Below are positions 35,342 through 43,401 of a DNA stretch of 64,000 nt, piece by piece. Every line of letters begins with the position of its first letter. Position 1 is the first letter of the stretch. This DNA is from Nocardiopsis sp. N85. Its GTDB lineage: Bacteria; Actinomycetota; Actinomycetes; Streptosporangiales; Streptosporangiaceae. The stretch spans positions 27,644 to 91,643 of the forward strand of contig NZ_JARBUT010000025.1 of the NCBI RefSeq assembly GCF_028882275.1. Direction: 5' to 3'. A model generated the notes under the pieces. That model saw only the letters and a list, made by a program, of their open reading frames with translations, ran no database searches and was not told the DNA's origin. Position numbers and translations under genes: made by a program.

Positions 35342-37027
35342 TCAGTTCGTTCGCAGCGCCTCGTCGATGGCCGCCAGCAGGTCGCCCTGCGCGTTGTCGC
35401 CGTCGATGGCCCAGATCATGACGCCGGAGTAGCCGTTGTCCAGGGCCCATTCGGTCTTCTGGCCGACCGCGATCTCGTCGTCGTAGTTCCAGAAGGTCTC
35501 GCCGTCGTAGATCCAGGCGGTGCCGGCGGCCTCGTTGCGGAAGAGCTCGAAGTCACCGGAGGCCGCCTTCTCCTCCAGGAAGCGGTACTCCTCGGTGCCC
35601 GTCGCGTAGGTGCCCCGAGCCGGGCCGGCGGCGGGCTGGAAGATGCCGTCGCCCTCGGGGCCGGCTTCGACACCGGTCCACCCCTGGCCGTAGAAGGGGA
35701 TGCCCAGGACGATCTTGGCCGGGTCGACCCCCCGGGAGACGTAGGCGTCGCGGATGAGCTCGGCCGAGATGACCGGCTCGGGGTCGCGGGCGTCCGTCAC
35801 CAGGTTGGACTGGTGGTTGGTGACGCTCTCCCAGGTGCCGTGGTAGTCGTAGCCCTGCACCATGACGAAGTCGAAGTTCGGCATGAGCTCGTCGAGCTCG
35901 TAGCCGGAGTCCAGGCGCCAGCCGCCGGCGGGCACGAACGCGCTCAGCTCGAAGTGGCGGTCGGTCTCGTCACCGAACTCGTCCAGCTGGTCGCGGAACT
36001 CCTGGACCAGGGCGGTGAAGTTCTCCTTGTCCTCGGGCCGGACCACGTTGTGCGGGTTGCCGTCGGTGCCCGGCCACTCCCAGTCGAGGTCGATGCCGTC
36101 GAAGACGCCGTAGGCGACGCCCTCGCCGCCGGCGTCGTTCAGTTCGGGCAGGTCGCCGCGCAGGTACAGGTCGACGCAGGACTCGACGAGACGCTCGCGG
36201 GACTCCTCGGTCAGGGCGGCGTCGGAGAAGTACCGCGACCAGTTCCACCCGCCCAGCGAGACGCTGATGCTCAGGTGGGGGTTCTGCTCCTTGAGCTTGA
36301 GCAGCTGGTTGAAGTTGCCGCGCAGATCCTGGCCGGGGTCGTCGCCGACGCCGTCGACGCTCTGGCCGGCGGGGACGGTGTGCCCGTAGTCGGCCAGGGC
36401 GTCGCCCTCGCCCTCGTCGTCGGTCATGAAGCACTCGCCGTCGGCGCTGACGTTGCCGAAGGCGTACTGGATGTGCGTGAGCCTCTCGGCGCTGCCGCTC
36501 CCCACCAGGTCGGCGACGTGGTAGTCGCGCTCGCGGGCGCTCCACTGGGTGTAGTAGGCGACGCTGAGGTGGTCGTGGTCGGGCCCGGTGCCGCCGTCGT
36601 CGCCGGAGCAGGGTGCCCCGTTGACGGTGCAGGAGACGAGGTCGGTGGAGCCGTCGGTGTGCAGGCCGTTGAACCCGAAGGAGTAGGTGCCGCCGGCCGG
36701 GACCGAGGCGCCCCAGTGCGGTGGCGTGACGGTGTAGCCGGCGGGATCGCCGGAGAGGGTGGCGTTCCAGAGCTGGTGGATGCGGCTGCCGTCGGGCAGG
36801 GAGAACTCGATCGTCCAGTCGCTCACGGGGGTGCCGGAGGCGTTGTGGACGACGATCTCGCCGCTGTAGCCGGTGTTCCACCGGGCGGATTCCACGTAGG
36901 TGACGGTGAGGCCTGTGGCGGGCGTCTCTTCCGCGGCGGCCGGGAAGGCGGCCACCATGAGCGGCGCCACCAGCACGGTCGCGGCCGCGCACGCCGCCAT
37001 CCGGTTCCTGAAGGGTCGTGCTCTCAC
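35342..37027 (-). CDS. Secreted GH18 chitinase with CBM2 domain
   Basis: A 561-residue exported chitinase: signal peptide (~32 residues), CBM2-type module (~38-140, WNATLSGDPAGYTVTPPHWG), a short Asp/Gly linker, then the GH18 domain with D310-G-I-D313-L-D315-W-E317. It parallels the neighbouring enzyme segment by segment (RGNFNQLLKLKEQNPHLSIS against RGNFNQLRKLKETHPDLKVN; VVRPEDKENFTALVQEFRDQ against VVRPEDRENFTALVQEFRDQ) but lacks its FnIII domain, so the pair arose by duplication with FnIII gain or loss. GTG start at 37027 with GGAG ten bases upstream. An AT-rich operator-like site lies about 60-80 bp upstream. Confidence 0.93.
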   Translation of the reverse strand: MRARPFRNRMAACAAATVLVAPLMVAAFPAAAEETPATGLTVTYVESARWNTGYSGEIVVHNASGTPVSDWTIEFSLPDGSRIHQLWNATLSGDPAGYTVTPPHWGASVPAGGTYSFGFNGLHTDGSTDLVSCTVNGAPCSGDDGGTGPDHDHLSVAYYTQWSARERDYHVADLVGSGSAERLTHIQYAFGNVSADGECFMTDDEGEGDALADYGHTVPAGQSVDGVGDDPGQDLRGNFNQLLKLKEQNPHLSISVSLGGWNWSRYFSDAALTEESRERLVESCVDLYLRGDLPELNDAGGEGVAYGVFDGIDLDWEWPGTDGNPHNVVRPEDKENFTALVQEFRDQLDEFGDETDRHFELSAFVPAGGWRLDSGYELDELMPNFDFVMVQGYDYHGTWESVTNHQSNLVTDARDPEPVISAELIRDAYVSRGVDPAKIVLGIPFYGQGWTGVEAGPEGDGIFQPAAGPARGTYATGTEEYRFLEEKAASGDFELFRNEAAGTAWIYDGETFWNYDDEIAVGQKTEWALDNGYSGVMIWAIDGDNAQGDLLAAIDEALRTN

Positions 37028-37088
37028 GTCGTGGACTCTCCTGCGGTCGGAGGGTGTCTGGCTGGGCCTGACCTGGGGGGATAAATTT

Positions 37089-37105
37089 TTAGGAAACTTA
37101 ACTAA
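37089..37105 (-). promoter_or_regulatory. AT-rich imperfect palindrome upstream of the second chitinase gene
   Basis: TTAGGAAACTTAACTAA has symmetric TTAG/CTAA ends and resembles the palindrome TTAGGAAA-N-TTTCCTAA that I recall before some actinobacterial secreted-hydrolase genes. It lies in the only strongly AT-rich island of the 300-bp divergent region 37028-37327; candidate promoter/operator for the chitinase. Confidence 0.4.
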
Positions 37106-37315
37106 TAATTACAGGGGTCGTCAACGGTCCGGATGGAACTTTCCGGCGGGGGAGTGGGTTCCACTTTCGGGTCCATCCGGATCTTTCGAGCTGACGGGCC
37201 GTACCAGTGGCGGGCGGGGTCATCTGTCCCCTTGTGGCCACGCCGAATCCTTGACTCGTGTCCTGGTCTCGGCTACTCGCGCTCAGGGCGGGACGCGGTC
37301 CTTCGACGGGCCCCA

Positions 37316-37321
37316 TAGAGT
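37316..37321 (+). promoter_or_regulatory. -10 box TAGAGT for a leaderless MarR-gene mRNA
   Basis: TAGAGT ends 6 nt before the GTG at 37328, with no ribosome site in between. Confidence 0.5.
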
Positions 37322-37327
37322 GACGGC

Positions 37328-37861
37328 GTGGGAAACCCTTTGAACCTTCCGTTCGACCCGATCGAGCGCGCACACGACAACTGGACGCGCAGATGGGGGC
37401 CCTCGCCCGCGATGGCCGCCGTCACCTCGGTCATGCGCGCCCAGCAGATCCTCATCGGTGAGCTGGACGGCGCCCTCAAGCCGTTCGGTCTCACCTTCGC
37501 GCGCTACGAGGCGCTCGTCCTGCTCACCTTCAGCGCCTCCGGGTCGCTGCCGCTGGGCAAGATCGGCGAACGCCTCATGGTCCACCCGACCAGCGTCACC
37601 AACACCATCGACCGGTTGGAGGGGCAGGGCTTCGTGCTCCGCCGCCCCAACCCCAGCGACGGCCGCGGCGTCCTCGCGGAGATCACCGACACCGGCCGCG
37701 AGGTCACCGAGCGGGCCACGCGCTCCCTGCTCGACATGGACTTCGGGCTGGGCTGCTACTCCGACGAGGAACTGTGGGAGATGCACCGCGTGTTCACCCG
37801 CCTGCGCGTCGACTTCGGTGACTTCCCCGAGCCCGTCACGGGGTCCGTCGAAAGCCGCTGA
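37328..37861 (+). CDS. MarR-family transcriptional regulator
   Basis: A 177-residue dimeric winged-helix repressor. The core helix-turn-helix is LPLGKIGERLMVHPTSVTNT followed by the wing RRPNPSDGRGVLAEITDTG with the conserved Asp-x-Arg-Gly. GTG start, probably leaderless. It lies immediately upstream of the mutase gene on the same strand, 102 bp apart, and the mutase promoter carries a palindrome that is its most likely operator. Such regulators usually sense small lipophilic or CoA-type ligands (inference). Confidence 0.92.
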   Translation: MGNPLNLPFDPIERAHDNWTRRWGPSPAMAAVTSVMRAQQILIGELDGALKPFGLTFARYEALVLLTFSASGSLPLGKIGERLMVHPTSVTNTIDRLEGQGFVLRRPNPSDGRGVLAEITDTGREVTERATRSLLDMDFGLGCYSDEELWEMHRVFTRLRVDFGDFPEPVTGSVESR

Positions 37862-37938
37862 GTCCGCGCCGGGGACCCGCCGGTCGGACCCGGACCGAGA
37901 GTCCGGGAGGTGACGCGGCTCCCCGTTCTGTACATATT

Positions 37939-37956
37939 TAGTTGGACGTCCTACTA
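37939..37956 (+). promoter_or_regulatory. Palindromic operator overlapping the mutase -10 box
   Basis: TAGTTGGACGTCCTACTA is an 18-bp palindrome with one mismatched pair. It overlaps TACTAT (37952-37957), a -10 box ending 6 nt before the ATG at 37964. A protein bound here would block transcription; the adjacent MarR protein is the obvious candidate. Confidence 0.6.
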
Positions 37957-37963
37957 TCCAGGT

Positions 37964-39691
37964 ATGGCGAACACCACGAACGGCACCACCGACGGCGGCG
38001 GTGCCGAGGAGATCGAGGCCGGGCGCGAACGCTGGCAGCGCCGCTACGACGCCGCGCGCAAGCGCGACACCGACTTCACCTCACTGTCCGGGCGACGACT
38101 GGAACCGGTCTACGGTCCACCGCCCGGCTCGGAGGTCCCCGGCTTCGAGCGCATCGGCTGGCCCGGCGAATTCCCCTTCACCCGCGGGCTGTACCCCACC
38201 GGCTACCGCGGCCGGGCCTGGACCATCCGCCAGTTCGCCGGGTTCGGCAACGCACGCCAGACCAACGAGCGCTACAAGATGATCCTCGCCTCCGGGGGCG
38301 GCGGGCTCTCGGTCGCCTTCGACATGCCCACCCTCATGGGACACGACTCCGACTCCCCCCACGCGCTGGGCGAGGTCGGACACTGCGGCGTGGCCATCGA
38401 CTCGGTCGCCGACATGGACCTGCTCTTCGAGGGGATCCCCCTGGGCGAGGTCACCACGTCCATGACCATCAGCGGCCCGGCCGTGCCCGCCTTCTGCATG
38501 TACCTGGTGGCCGCCGAGCGCCAGGGTGCGGACATCGGGATCCTCAACGGCACGCTCCAGACCGACATCTTCAAGGAGTACATCGCCCAGAAGGAGTGGC
38601 TGTACCCGCCCGAGCCCCAGTTGCGGCTCATCGGCGACCTCATGGAGTACTGCGCGGAGAACATCCCCGCCTACAAGCCCCTGTCGGTGTCGGGTTACCA
38701 CATCCGCGAGGCCGGGGCCACGGCCGCACAGGAGCTGGCCTACACCCTCGCGGACGGGTTCGGCTACGTGGAGCTGGGGTTGTCCCGGGGGATGGACGTC
38801 GACACGTTCGCCCCCGGCCTGTCGTTCTTCTTCGACGCCCACATCGACTTCTTCGAGGAGATCGCCAAGTTCCGCGCCGCCCGCCGGATCTGGGCCCGGT
38901 GGATGCGCGACGTCTACGGGGCCGAGACGGAGAAGGCCCAGTGGCTGCGCTTCCACACGCAGACCGCCGGGGTCTCCCTCACCGCCCAGCAGCCCTACAA
39001 CAACGTCGTGCGCACCGCGGTCGAGGCGCTCTCGGCGGTCCTGGGCGGCACCAACTCGCTGCACACCAACGCCCTCGACGAGACGTTGGCACTGCCCACC
39101 GAGCAGGCCGCCGAGATCGCCCTGCGCACACAGCAGGTGATCATGGAGGAGACCGGCGTCATCAACGTCGCCGACCCGCTCGGCGGCTCCTGGTACGTCG
39201 AGTCGCTCACCGACGAGATCGAGGCCGAGGCCGAGCGGATCTTCGCGCACATCCGGCACATGGGCGGCGGCGACGACGTCGAGCACGCGATCGGCCCGAT
39301 GACCTCGGGCATCCTCGCCGGCATCGAGAACGGCTACTTCGGCTCGGAGATCGCCGAGTCCGCCTTCCAGTACCAGCAGGCGCTGGAGAAGGGCGAGAAG
39401 CGGATCGTCGGCGTCAACCGGCACACCGCCACCGTCTCCGGCGAACTCGACATCCTGCGCATCGGTCACGAGGTGGAGCGCGAACAGCGACGGGTGCTCG
39501 CCGAACGCCGAGAGGCCCGCGACGGCGCCGCGGTGGAGCGGACGCTGGCCGCGCTGCTCGAAGGGGTCCGGTCGGGAGGGAACCTCGTGCCGCTCATCAT
39601 GGACGCCGCCCGTGTCGAGGCCACCCTCGGCGAGATCTGCGCCACCATGGGCGAGGAGTTCGGGACCTACACCGAGGCGCCGCGGTTCTGA
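37964..39691 (+). CDS. icmA: Isobutyryl-CoA mutase-type large subunit (methylmalonyl-CoA mutase family)
   Basis: Catalyses a B12-dependent carbon-skeleton rearrangement of acyl-CoA. A 575-residue TIM-barrel subunit that stops at GEEFGTYTEAP and lacks the C-terminal B12-binding domain present in ~730-residue methylmalonyl-CoA mutases. Specificity positions: TIRQFAGF has Phe91 and YIAQKEW has Gln209, matching Phe80/Gln198 of Streptomyces IcmA rather than the Tyr/Arg of methylmalonyl-CoA mutase. A separate small B12-binding subunit (IcmB) is therefore expected; none is in this window. Start ATG 37964, probably leaderless; MarR-type control likely. Confidence 0.9.
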   Translation: MANTTNGTTDGGGAEEIEAGRERWQRRYDAARKRDTDFTSLSGRRLEPVYGPPPGSEVPGFERIGWPGEFPFTRGLYPTGYRGRAWTIRQFAGFGNARQTNERYKMILASGGGGLSVAFDMPTLMGHDSDSPHALGEVGHCGVAIDSVADMDLLFEGIPLGEVTTSMTISGPAVPAFCMYLVAAERQGADIGILNGTLQTDIFKEYIAQKEWLYPPEPQLRLIGDLMEYCAENIPAYKPLSVSGYHIREAGATAAQELAYTLADGFGYVELGLSRGMDVDTFAPGLSFFFDAHIDFFEEIAKFRAARRIWARWMRDVYGAETEKAQWLRFHTQTAGVSLTAQQPYNNVVRTAVEALSAVLGGTNSLHTNALDETLALPTEQAAEIALRTQQVIMEETGVINVADPLGGSWYVESLTDEIEAEAERIFAHIRHMGGGDDVEHAIGPMTSGILAGIENGYFGSEIAESAFQYQQALEKGEKRIVGVNRHTATVSGELDILRIGHEVEREQRRVLAERREARDGAAVERTLAALLEGVRSGGNLVPLIMDAARVEATLGEICATMGEEFGTYTEAPRF

Positions 39692-39702
39692 GTCCGCGTC
39701 CC

Positions 39703-39749
39703 ACGCGGTGAGGACGCGGGCCGGCACTCGGTCCGCGTCCTCACCGCGT
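39703..39749 (+). terminator. Terminator of the mutase gene
   Basis: Perfect 17-bp arms ACGCGGTGAGGACGCGG / CCGCGTCCTCACCGCGT with a 13-nt loop, starting 12 nt after the stop. Confidence 0.8.
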
Positions 39750-39767
39750 ATACGGCAGGATGGACAC

Positions 39768-40724
39768 ATGCAGCCTTCGGACTTTTCCCCGAACAGTGCC
39801 GTCGACCTCGGTGCGCGCAAGGCGGCCATGGAACGCGAGGCCAAACAGCGCGCCGCGGAGTCGTCGGGTCGATCCAACCCTTACGCCGTCAACGTCGACG
39901 AGACGAACTTCCAGGCCCAGGTCCTGGAGCGGTCCATGGCCGTTCCGGTCGTCCTGGCCGTGCTGACCGGCTGGTCCGAGCAGTCCGAGCAGGTGGAGAA
40001 CACCCTGGACAAGCTCTCCGCGGCCTCCGGCGGCAACTGGTTCCTCGCCAAGGTCGACGGTGAGGCCAGCCCACAGCTCGTGCAGGCGTTGCGGGTGCCC
40101 ACCGCCCCGATGATCATCGTGGTCGTGCAGGGTCAGCTCCTGCCCGGCCCGGCGGGTCCCGTGCCCGAGGACCAGCTCACCGGCTGGCTGGTCGAGGCCT
40201 TCGCCGCGCTCAAGGAACAGGGCGCCCTTCCCCCCGACCACCCCGGCACCCTGTTCGGCGAGGACGGCCCGGAGCCGGTCGAGCCCGTCGGGGAGCAGGC
40301 CGCCGCCGACGTCCGCCCGATCGACGCGGAGGCACAGGAGTCCTTGGAGCGGGGCGACTTCGACGCGGCCGAGGCGGTCTACGCCAAGGCGGTGGAGGCC
40401 GACCCCAAGGACACCGAGTCCAGGAGCAAGCTGGCCCAGGTCCGCCTGGTCCGACGACTGCGCACGGTGGACATGAACACCGCCCGCCAGGCCGCCGCCG
40501 ACACCCCGGACAACGTGGACGCCCAGCTCACGGTCGCCGACCTGGACATGTACGGCGGCAAGTTCGAGGACGCCTTCGAGCGGCTCATCGCCACCGTCAA
40601 GCGGACCCGCGACGACGACCGGAACAAGGTGCGCGCCCACCTGTTGGAGCTGTTCGACCTGCTGCCCCCGGGCGACCCGCGGGTGACCTCCGCCCGGCGC
40701 CGGCTCACCTCGGCACTGTTCTAG
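39768..40724 (+). CDS. YbbN-like thioredoxin-fold/TPR co-chaperone, redox-inactive
   Basis: A 318-residue protein: a thioredoxin fold at ~45-155 (AVPVVLAVLTGWSEQSEQVE, cis-Pro in VPTAPMIIVV) followed by tetratricopeptide-like helices (~190-318, LERGDFDAAEAVYAKAVEAD and similar). The WCxxC centre is replaced by WSEQS, so it cannot do disulphide exchange; this matches YbbN/CnoX-like holdase co-chaperones. CAGGAT at 39756-39761 ends 6 nt before the ATG, so the mRNA may be leaderless. Transcribed on its own between two hairpins. Confidence 0.88.
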   Translation: MQPSDFSPNSAVDLGARKAAMEREAKQRAAESSGRSNPYAVNVDETNFQAQVLERSMAVPVVLAVLTGWSEQSEQVENTLDKLSAASGGNWFLAKVDGEASPQLVQALRVPTAPMIIVVVQGQLLPGPAGPVPEDQLTGWLVEAFAALKEQGALPPDHPGTLFGEDGPEPVEPVGEQAAADVRPIDAEAQESLERGDFDAAEAVYAKAVEADPKDTESRSKLAQVRLVRRLRTVDMNTARQAAADTPDNVDAQLTVADLDMYGGKFEDAFERLIATVKRTRDDDRNKVRAHLLELFDLLPPGDPRVTSARRRLTSALF

Positions 40725-40746
40725 AGGTCGGAGAACGGGTGGGAAG

Positions 40747-40780
40747 GGATCCGGAGTGGGGGATGTCCCATTCCGGATCC
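40747..40780 (+). terminator. Terminator after the YbbN-like gene
   Basis: Arms GGATCCGGAGTGGG and CCCATTCCGGATCC (14 bp with one G-U pair), loop of 6; flanking bases GGGTGGGAAG and CTTCCTACCC extend the stem imperfectly. Confidence 0.75.
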
Positions 40781-40931
40781 GACACTTCCTACCCATCGGT
40801 AATAGGACAAAGCGGTAAAACTGCCTGTTCTTCCGTGTTCTTCGGCGCGGGCGGATAGGGGAGCCGGCGGTGGGTACAACCGGTCCAAGGAACGGGCGCC
40901 ACGGCCCGTCCATCTCCCCGGCAGGTGTCCC

Positions 40932-41657
40932 ATGACCAGTGAGGCGCCCCCTCCGCGCAAAGCGATGCGCGGACCCGTCGTCACGATCTCGGCGACCTAC
41001 GGCGCGGGCGGCGGTGTCGTGGGCCCGGCGGTCGCCGCCGCCCTCGCCGTCGCCTTCCTCGACCGGGCCGTGCCCGGCGCCGTCGCCGGTCGGATCGGAT
41101 GTTCCCTCGACGAGGCGCTGCAACGTGACGACCGGGCGCCCGGCGGCCTCGAACGGCTGCTCGCCGGTGCCGTCCGCCTCCCCACGGTCACCCTGGGCAG
41201 CGTCGACACCGCCTTCGTGGGCACGGTCAACGACGAGGGCCGGTTGCTCTACGACCACGAGTTCGTGGAGCAGACCGAACTGGTCATCGGTGAGGTCGCC
41301 CACACGGGCGGTGTCGTCCTGGGGCGGGCCGGTGCGATCGTCCTGGCCGACCACCCCACCGCTCTGCACGTGCGTCTGGACGGGGACCGCGAGGCGCGGT
41401 TGCTCCTGGCCCGGGAACTGTGGGAGGCCGGGGGCTCCACCGAGGGCGGCGGGTCCACGGCCGGCCCGCCCACGGCCCGCGCCCGCGACGACAACGACCG
41501 GGCCCGCGCCGCCTACGTCCGGCGCTTCTACCGCACCGACGCGGCCGCCCCGCGTCACTACCACGTCATGCTCGACAGCACCCTGCTCTCCCTGGAGGCG
41601 TGCACCGACATCATCGTCCGGGCGGCCCGGGACCGGGCCGCCGGGAAGAGCTCCTGA
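40932..41657 (+). CDS. Cytidylate-kinase-like family protein
   Basis: A 241-residue P-loop NTPase of the cytidylate kinase-like family. The N-terminal VVTISATYGAGGGVVGPAVA has the modified glycine-rich loop (AGGG in place of GxGKS/T), followed by FLDRAVPGAVA, the VVLGRAGAIVL strand with a conserved Gly-Arg, and the lid RARDDNDRARAAYVRRFY. Substrate unknown; true CMP-kinase activity is unlikely given the altered P-loop and the usual separate cmk gene. ATG at 40932. A Gly/Ser-rich insert (EAGGSTEGGGSTAGPPT) precedes the lid. Confidence 0.82.
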   Translation: MTSEAPPPRKAMRGPVVTISATYGAGGGVVGPAVAAALAVAFLDRAVPGAVAGRIGCSLDEALQRDDRAPGGLERLLAGAVRLPTVTLGSVDTAFVGTVNDEGRLLYDHEFVEQTELVIGEVAHTGGVVLGRAGAIVLADHPTALHVRLDGDREARLLLARELWEAGGSTEGGGSTAGPPTARARDDNDRARAAYVRRFYRTDAAAPRHYHVMLDSTLLSLEACTDIIVRAARDRAAGKSS

Positions 41658-41740
41658 CGCTCCGGCGTTATCGTGATGCCACTCCGGATCCGGTGGGAAA
41701 TTCATCGGTTTTTCACCGAAGCGATAATTGTCGCCTTGTA

Positions 41741-41770
41741 CTGACTCCAGTGGCTTGACTCGGGTAGGGT
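41741..41770 (+). promoter_or_regulatory. Candidate promoter of the malic enzyme gene
   Basis: CTGACT and TAGGGT separated by 18 bp form a plausible -35/-10 pair about 165 bp before the GTG start, implying a long 5' leader. The rest of 41658-41936 shows only a small TCGGT-TTTTC-ACCGA hairpin. Confidence 0.35.
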
Positions 41771-41936
41771 GAGGCGACTCTGTCGCGACGCCCCCCCGGC
41801 CGCGAGCCGAGATCCGCCGCGGTGCCACCATGGGGACACCGCACATCCGATGCCCCGCCGCGCACCGACGACGTCGCGCCCGGGGGCGTCCGCACGTCCG
41901 GACGCAGAAGCACAGGCAACACCCGAGGAGCAATAC

Positions 41937-43349
41937 GTGGCCACCCTTCCCAGCGTTTCGTACTCCATCACCGTCCGCCTCGAACTGGACGCGGGAAGCA
42001 CGGCCGTGGGCAGCCTCACCACCGCGGTCGAGCAGGTGGGAGGCATGATCACGGCGCTGGACGTGGCCGCCGCCGGACACGAGCGCATCCGTATCGACGT
42101 CACCTGCGCCGCTCGCGACACCGAGCACGCCCAGGCCATCGTCGACGCCCTGGGCGCCATCGACGGCGTCATCGTGCACAAGGTCAGCGACCGCACCTTC
42201 CTGATGCACCTGGGCGGCAAGATCGAGATGAAGTCCAAGGTGCCGCTGCGCAACCGCGACGAACTCTCCATGGCCTACACCCCCGGCGTCGCCCGCGTCT
42301 CCCAGGCCATCGCCGCCAACAAGGACGACGCACGCCGCCTCACCATCAAGCGCAACAGCGTCGCCGTCGTCACCGACGGCTCCGCGGTCCTGGGCCTGGG
42401 CAACATCGGCCCCGAGGCCGCCATGCCCGTCATGGAGGGCAAGGCGGCCCTCTTCAAACGCTTCGCCGACATCGACGCCTGGCCCATCGCCCTGGACACC
42501 CAGGACGTCGACGAGATCGTCCGCACCGTCCAGGTGATCGCCCCCGGGTTCGGCGGCATCAACCTGGAGGACATCTCCGCGCCCCGCTGTTTCGAGGTCG
42601 AGGCCCGCCTGCGCGAACTCCTCGACATCCCCGTCTTCCACGACGACCAGCACGGCACCGCCATCGTCGTCCTGGCGGCCCTGCGCAACGCACTGCGCGT
42701 GGTCGGCAAGAAACTCGACCAGGTCCGCATCACCATGTCGGGCGCGGGCGCGGCCGGCACCGCCATCCTCAAGCTGCTCATGCACGCGGGGGCCCGCGAC
42801 GTCATCGTCTGCGACATCCAGGGCGCCGTGCACGCCGGCCGTGAGGAGCCGGACCCCAACCTCCGGTGGATCGCCGAGCACACCAACCGGGACGGCTACA
42901 CCGGCGACCTCAAGGGCGCCGTCGCCGGATCCGACGTGTTCATCGGCGTCTCCGCCCCCAACCTGCTGGCCGGCGAGGACGTCGCCGAGATGAACGACGA
43001 CGCGATCATCTTCGCGCTGGCCAACCCCGACCCCGAGATCGACCCGGACGTCGCCCGTCTGCACGCCTCCGTCGTCGCCACCGGCCGCAGCGACCACCCC
43101 AACCAGATCAACAACGTGCTGGTCTTCCCCGGGTTCTTCCGCGGCCTGCTCGACGCGCAGAGCCACCACGTCACCTCCGACATGATGGTCGCCGCCGCCG
43201 AGGCCCTCGCCGACGTCGTCACGGAGGACGAGCTGGGCCCCAACTACATCATCCCGAGCGTGTTCCACGCCGACCTTTCGGCGCACGTGGCCACCGCGGT
43301 CCGCGAGGTCGCCCAGCGCGACCAGAAGGGCCGCCGCGACCTCGGTTGA
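41937..43349 (+). CDS. NAD(P)-dependent malic enzyme with N-terminal ACT domain
   Basis: Oxidative decarboxylation of malate to pyruvate and CO2. A 470-residue protein: residues 1-~80 form an ACT-type regulatory domain (SYSITVRLELDAGSTAVGSL), then the malic domain (SMAYTPGVARVSQAIAAN, catalytic Lys in AMPVMEGKAALFKRF; metal ligands in FEVEARLRELLDIPVFHDDQ) and the NAD-binding domain (GAGAAGTAILKLL). The GTG at 41937 has GAGGAG six bases upstream. The ACT domain suggests allosteric control by an amino acid or related ligand (inference). Confidence 0.94.
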   Translation: MATLPSVSYSITVRLELDAGSTAVGSLTTAVEQVGGMITALDVAAAGHERIRIDVTCAARDTEHAQAIVDALGAIDGVIVHKVSDRTFLMHLGGKIEMKSKVPLRNRDELSMAYTPGVARVSQAIAANKDDARRLTIKRNSVAVVTDGSAVLGLGNIGPEAAMPVMEGKAALFKRFADIDAWPIALDTQDVDEIVRTVQVIAPGFGGINLEDISAPRCFEVEARLRELLDIPVFHDDQHGTAIVVLAALRNALRVVGKKLDQVRITMSGAGAAGTAILKLLMHAGARDVIVCDIQGAVHAGREEPDPNLRWIAEHTNRDGYTGDLKGAVAGSDVFIGVSAPNLLAGEDVAEMNDDAIIFALANPDPEIDPDVARLHASVVATGRSDHPNQINNVLVFPGFFRGLLDAQSHHVTSDMMVAAAEALADVVTEDELGPNYIIPSVFHADLSAHVATAVREVAQRDQKGRRDLG

Positions 43350-43401
43350 CCGACGACGTCCCCGGACGGCCGGGACACGGGTTCCGGGCCTGTTCCGGGG
43401 T

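Noticed and set aside
32814..35432. An 872-codon rightward frame over the first chitinase
   Set aside because: Antisense of a chitinase with clear catalytic motif and domains; low-complexity Gly/Val/Asp translation.
35303..37084. A 593-codon rightward frame over the second chitinase
   Set aside because: Antisense shadow with the same low-complexity character.
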